In this document: positions 59,127 to 64,000 of the stretch, piece by piece
How the letters are laid out: every line of letters starts with the position of its first letter
Numbering within the stretch: position 1 is the stretch's first letter
Source of the DNA: Pisolithus tinctorius
Taxonomy: Eukaryota > Basidiomycota > Agaricomycetes > Boletales > Pisolithaceae
NCBI GenBank assembly: GCA_024663395.1
Contig: JANFAH010000011.1
Location: 1,302,001 to 1,366,000, forward strand
Reading direction: 5' to 3'
DNA length: 64,000 nucleotides
The notes under the pieces: generated by a model
Seen by the model: only the letters and a program-made list of their open reading frames with translations
Databases searched by the model: none
Told to the model about the DNA's origin: nothing
Position numbers and translations under genes: made by a program

Positions 59127-62100
59127 TCATACTTCATCCGGTATTTCGTCTGGTGGCCGAAGCCCTTGCTCTAAGTGTCGCTGAGCGACTTCAAGTCGCC
59201 CATCTTCATTCACTACTTTTTCACTGCTAGAAACCAAGTACTTCAACGTAGCACATGTTCGAGCTCTAATAAAACCTGTCACCTTTAGTTCGTAGATCCT
59301 TGAGCCTCCTTCGGAGATAGGTCTTCGACCCCGACGGGTGTATGCACTGACTTCGTTCGATCTTGACCTCGAGAAGCTTTCACAGTTGAGGTTTGTCCTC
59401 GCAACTTGGCAGTCACCCTTGACCACAGCCGACCGTTCGCATTCGCACTCGTCAAATACCCTAACACCAATCATTTGTAAGTAACTTGTCACAAAAACAA
59501 AAGGAGATGAAGAGCGTTTGGGCTCTGGGTGTGAATTCATGTCGCTTCAAACGCGTCGAGTGCTACTTTGTTTTTCTGGCAGTTGATCCGCTTCGAGGTG
59601 ACTTAAAACTTCGCCCGTACTTCGTAGTCTTTCATGCACTCTAGAATAACCCGGCCATAAGTAAAACACTTGGAGACAAAAATAAAACTTTGGGCCATTG
59701 AGCCCTCTCAGCACGTCTCCGAGATCTCTTGCATGTCTTGCACGGTCTTGTGCTGCTGCAGCTAGCCATCGTAGGTCAATCCGAAGCCTTCGTACTTGTA
59801 AGCGCAGTTGTCCTCGGCTGAAGTCGTCGCATATCCTAATATAAAGCAGTCATAAGTGAAGCAGCTCAAAGTAAAAACTGAACATCGAGCTGTTGTGCTC
59901 GCTCTGTGTGACTCGGACGCTTCTTGCGTGCCGCACACCCTCTCGTCTACTCAAACTTGCACCTTCATCTTCTCCTTCAGACAGCAGAGGCTGCGCATCG
60001 ATCTCGTTGTATGTTTTAGATCTGTGGGTACTTTGCTCGAAGCTGATAGTGGACCCTCGTATAGCGATCGCCATTTGTCGTAGGTACCTGTTTCCCCTAG
60101 AATAACGCAGACGTAAGTAAAGCATTTCGAAATCAAAACAAAAACTCGAGCTGTCGAGCTCAGGGTCTGCGCCCATCATGCTTTGCCTCCCTCGAATGAT
60201 GCTTCCTATTTTGCGCGGCTGTCGATCCACATCCAGTCCTGTCGTCGTTGCTAATATCCGCCGTGCCACCTCCCGGCCTTCATCATCGAACATCCCTTTC
60301 CCTTCGATACTGCGCTGTAACGTTAGCATTCTTTCTCTCGCGTACTGTACCCATTCCCCCCATTCGTAGTAGCATCGTTGCGCCACACTGCGTCGCTCCA
60401 CACCGACAGTCTGCTGTCCCTTCTTGTATGCCACTTCCCATTCTTGAATCCTAGCCGCTTGGACAGCGCTTGTACTCCTTCGCATATACCGAGTTTTCCT
60501 ACAATAACACAGTAGTAAGTGAAACAGCACAAAATAAAAGAGAACGAGGGAGCTGTTGAGCTCGGTGCTTGAATCTCTTATGGTTCTCCTCCATCGAATG
60601 TCTGTTGTCGCTTCAAACGACCATCGCTTAACCACGACCCGTGATACCATCATTTGTACTCCTATCACCTTCTGCAGTCGCGTGTATGTATCTTGTATCT
60701 TTGGGCTTGACAGCCATCGCTCGCACTCGTCGAATAGTTCTGTAACTCCCAAGATATATATCGGTTCTCCATTTGTGATGAAGGACGCTTGCTCGTCGGC
60801 TCGAGAACGGACAACGAAGCCTGTAGGTTCACGTGGGTCGAATGGGGTGTTGTACGCGGATAGGATGGATTCAACGTTGGGTGGTGGTGTGACATAGGGA
60901 CCGAGTGTCCGCGTCGTGCAGTGACATTCAGTTGTGGCACATATGGGAGGGAGAGCGTGGTGTAGAGATTCGTTGAGCTTTGTCGTCGCGCCCTCAGGGT
61001 CCAGTCTAGGTTCGCTTGACGTGGTAGAACGGTAAGGCAGTAGATTACACGCGTCGAACAGCTTCTCCAGATAGGGCACTCACTCGTCGACATTCACGAC
61101 GTCAGTGCCGATCATTATGACATCTGCGGAACTCGTGTAGACGAGCCTATGGACGCCAGCTGCGATAGCTGCGTCGATGATGGTTCAGGTGGCTTCGACG
61201 TTGGCCTTGAAGTAGACGGAGGGGTCTTTTGCGCCTCGCCGTAGTAAGGTATTCCGTACGGTATACACAACGCCCGATCTCTTCAATATATCCAACACGT
61301 CCTGCTCGTCAGTAATGTTTTCCACACGACCGGAGGCTCTCTGATGTCTCCGCATGACACCAAACATGGAGACAGAATCTCCCTCCGCCAGCCGATCAAC
61401 GATATATTGTCCTACTAGACCGCTTCGTACTGCAGACGCATCGTCGCTCGAAGACTTGTCGGCACTCTGTAAAGACTTGCGCTCCCTAAAATACTGTAGC
61501 TGTAAGTAAAACGCTCGAAAGGACAAACTAGAACTTGGGCCTTCTAGCCCGCTCCGCGTGGTCTCGACACGTCTCGCACACCGTGCACCTCGTCGCAACT
61601 TCGAACCTCTCTCTTGTGCCACTATTCGCACTAAGTCTTGTGTGCCATTCCATAGAGTCGCTCCGAACTTTCTTCTTGTGACTCCTCTTGGTTTCACTCG
61701 TCGCTCCGTAAGTTGCTGCGTCCTCTCTCCTGATTTATTGTCTATTCTAGAAAAATGTACCTGTAAGTAAAAAGTTATGAAACAAAAATAAAAACTTGAG
61801 TCGTCGGGCTCCATTTCCACGTTCGTCGGATGTCGTATCCTCGACGATCGCCGATGACGTTCGAGCATAGATTCTTGAGTCTTGATCGCAGGGACGCTGG
61901 TTGCACTTCGTCGCAACTGTCTGCCGTCCCTAGAGTAGGATAGATGTAAGTAATACATTCCAGAATCAAAACAAAACCCTGGGCTGTCGAGCCCAGTACC
62001 CGCGCTCATTGCGCCTCGTTCCCAGTGAACGGCTGTTCCAGCCTTGCACGGCCACCAATCTGCTTCAAGCCTTGTTGTCGTCGTTGTTGCTGTCACTGTA

Positions 62101-64000
62101 GTCGCTGTCGTTGTCATCGTTGTAACTGTCGCTGTCGCTAGATTTAAGCCTTCGGCTCGTCCTGACCATTCGCCCCATTCGTAGTAGTACCGCTGTATCA
62201 TGTCACCTAGCTTCTCATTGACGGTCCGCTGTCTTTCCTCGTAGATCGTCGTAGTTCCTCGTATCATGGCTGCTTGGATGTCGCTCGTATGTCGTCGTGT
62301 ACAGCTGTTTTCCCTCGAATAAAGTAATTGTAAGTAAAACGTTCTAGAATCAAAACAAAACCCTGGGCTGTAATGCTCAATACCCGCGCTTGTCGCGCCC
62401 TGTTCCCATTGAACGGCATCTTCTATCTCACCCAGCCGTCGATCATTGTCAGGTCTTGTCGTCGTCATTTCTTGTATCGCGATGGCCTGGATATCTTTCG
62501 GTCTTCGTTGTATATAGCCATTTTCCCTTGAATAAAGTATTTGTAAGTAAATCGCTATGGAATGTAAACGAAACCTTGGGCCGTCGAGCCCAGTACCAGC
62601 GCTCGTCGCGCCTTGTTCCCATTGAACGGCTGTTCTAGCCTCGTGTGGCCTTCGATCTGTGCCGAGTGTCGTCGTCGTCATTGCCGTTCTTGGTACTGCA
62701 GTCGCTGTTCGTCGTAGATAGCTACCTTCCCTAGAATAGCGCAGATGTAAGTAAAACGTTTCTAAATCTAAACGAACCTGTGAGCTGTTGAGCTCGGTGC
62801 CTGCACTCCTCGTGCCCCAATTCCGTTGAGTGGCACATCTGATCTTGCTTGGCCATCGATCCGCGCTAAGTCTAGTCGTCGTCATTTCTCTTCTCGCTGT
62901 CGCCGTAGTCGCTGTCATCGTCCCTTGTACCGTGATCGTTGTCCATCGTAGACATCCGGCCTCCCTAGAATAACGAAGGTGTAAGTAAACTATCATAGGA
63001 CTAAAACAGAACTTCGAGCGTTCGAGCTCGGTGGTCTTCATCGCGCATTGTTTCCTTCGGATGGCAATTCTCGCCTTGCGTCGCACTCGCTCTTGCACCC
63101 TCGACGGTCGTTGTTGTAGATCAAACTGTAGTCGTCGCCCTTGTTTCGCTGTACGCCCGAGTGTCTTCCGTTCATGGTCCTGCGTAGATTCTCGCACCGC
63201 GACCGCACTTTGTCGTAGGTATCTCTCGCTCTTCCTAGAGTAGGATAGCTGTAAGTAAAACGCTATGAAATCAAAATAAAACCTTGAGCCGTAATGCTCA
63301 ATATCTGCGCTCGTCGCGCCCTGTCTCCATCGAACGGCTGTTCTAGCCTCGCGCAATCTTCGATCTGTGCCGAGTGTCGTCATTGTCGTCGTTCTTAGTA
63401 CTGCAGTTCCTCGGATGTCAGTCGCTTTTCGTCGCATACTCTTGTAATCCCTAGAATAGCATAGATGTAAGTAAAACGTTTCGAATTCTAAACAAACCGA
63501 TGAGCCGTCGAGCTCCATGTCTGCGCTCCTTGCGCCCCATTCCCATCGAATGGCACTTCCACTCTCGCGCAGCCGTTGATCCGCGCCAAGTCTAACCGTC
63601 GTCTTCGTTCCTTGTATCGCGATCTTCGCTGTTCGTTGTAGATAGCCGGCTTCCCAGATGGCGCCTCCAACCTCGTATGGCTGTTTATCTGCACTAAGCA
63701 GGGTCGTCATCGTCGTTGCTCGTATCATGATCGCTGCTTGTCGTAGACAGCGGGCTTCCCTAGAGTAAAGTAATTGTAAGTACAACGCTATGGAATGTAA
63801 ACGGAGCCTTGGGCCGTCGAGCCCAGTACCAGCACTCATCGCACCCTGTTTCCATCGGATGGCGACTCTCTCTACCCATGGCCGTCGGTCCTCATCAAGC
63901 GCTGTCGTCGTCGTTCCTTGTATTGCGATCGTTGTCCGTTGTAGATACCCGGCTTCCCTAGAGCAGAACAGATGTAAGCAAAATGTACTGATATCATAAC
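59127..64000 (-). repeat. Tandem array of intron-like units with conserved hairpins, in frame
   Basis: Fifteen complete units on the minus strand, plus a sixteenth cut by the window edge. Each has a 14-nt hairpin such as GAGCTCGACGGCTC or GGGCTCGACAGCCC, then T-rich sequence usually opening with GTT. Most have CTTAC 12-16 nt before the end, and nearly all end TTCTAG|GG or a close variant. From hairpin to the AG is exactly 51 nt in every unit. Hairpin positions (plus-strand first base) are 59512, 59692, 59887, 60148, 60550, 61537, 61798, 61981, 62365, 62578, 62782, 63016, 63286, 63502 and 63811; all 14 spacings divide by three. One frame is open throughout except TGAs near 59546, 59850, 61080 and 61185. 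It recurrently reads ELDGS, FYLHLRYSRE and YLRRxA. Function unknown. Confidence 0.8.
60750..61435 (-). pseudogene. ERG26: ERG26-like (sterol 4-alpha-carboxylate 3-dehydrogenase) pseudogene inside the array
   Basis: The minus strand encodes fragments of the NAD(P)-dependent sterol dehydrogenase of ergosterol synthesis: SGLVGQYIVDRLAEGDSVS, NITDEQDVLDILKRSGV, AKDPSVYFKANVEAT, IIDAAIAAGVHRLVYTSSAD, VPYLEKLFDACN, then LGPYVTPPP and FITNGEPIYI. The dinucleotide-binding start is damaged (SGLVGQ in place of a full GGSGFVG-like loop). The catalytic Tyr-x-x-x-Lys region, which should follow DACN, is missing through an internal deletion. Two TGA stops (near 61187 and 61082) sit where Lys/Arg codons would fit. 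It lies in the same reading frame as the repeat units on both sides, with no frame change at either junction that I can detect. It is not a working enzyme. Confidence 0.72.

Noticed and set aside
59127..64000. CRISPR array
   Set aside because: Units are 180-400 nt, diverged and intron-like, in a eukaryotic genome with no cas genes.
61185..64000. Simple unspliced repeat protein of over 900 residues
   Set aside because: The recurring GTT...CTTAC...CTAG signals look like introns, so a plain single-exon protein is not the safe call; kept as an array with both options open.

Overview
The window looks like nuclear DNA of a filamentous basidiomycete, most likely an agaricomycete. Genes carry many short introns (about 45-65 nt, GT..AG, CTNAC-like branch sites). 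The host genes are fungal: a myosin-motor chitin synthase, a mitochondrial Hsp78/ClpB disaggregase, and an agaricomycete-type FAD oxidoreductase. The mobile elements are fungal too: a PIF1-type Helitron, PIF/Harbinger, Copia, Ty3/gypsy and an RNase H-bearing LINE. No CRISPR, rRNA or convincing tRNA was seen.

Layout. 1-8.2 kb: a minus-strand Helitron Rep/helicase gene running off the left edge, split by a 2.5 kb foldback element (5386-7878) with nearly identical ~0.93 kb arms. 8.3-9.4 kb: a divergent gene of unknown function with an in-frame TGA. 9.65-11.2 kb: LTR-like repeat A. 12-14.1 kb: a small hypothetical gene, an F-box-like/nucleotidyltransferase-fold gene and a remnant of a second copy. 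14.6-18.5 kb: an apparently complete PIF/Harbinger transposon. 18.9-33 kb: a host gene island (conserved unknown protein, HSP78, FAD oxidoreductase, class V-type chitin synthase). 33.3-34.4 kb: a SEC27 (beta'-COP) pseudogene cut by the poly(A) end of a LINE. 34.4-46.3 kb: the LINE, itself split by a 5.4 kb Copia element with a perfect 5-bp target duplication. 46.7-51.2 kb: a decayed second PIF/Harbinger element holding a solo LTR. 51.2-57.98 kb: CpG-poor sequence, a second copy of repeat A and the 3' part of a gypsy element. 59.1-64 kb: a tandem array of intron-like units with an in-frame ERG26-like pseudogene.

Two themes stand out. First, from about 34.5 to 55.4 kb the DNA is strongly CpG-depleted. 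The Copia LTR pair differs almost only at inferred CpG sites, and most broken reading frames there are broken by TGA where CGA is plausible. This fits methylation-driven or RIP-like decay. The 0-34 kb part keeps its CpGs. Second, the 59-64 kb array is unlike anything I recognise. Fifteen complete units each have a small hairpin followed by exactly 51 nt to an intron-type 3' splice site, and all 14 unit-to-unit spacings are multiples of three. All exon borders, frameshifts and repeat ends were read by eye and are provisional.
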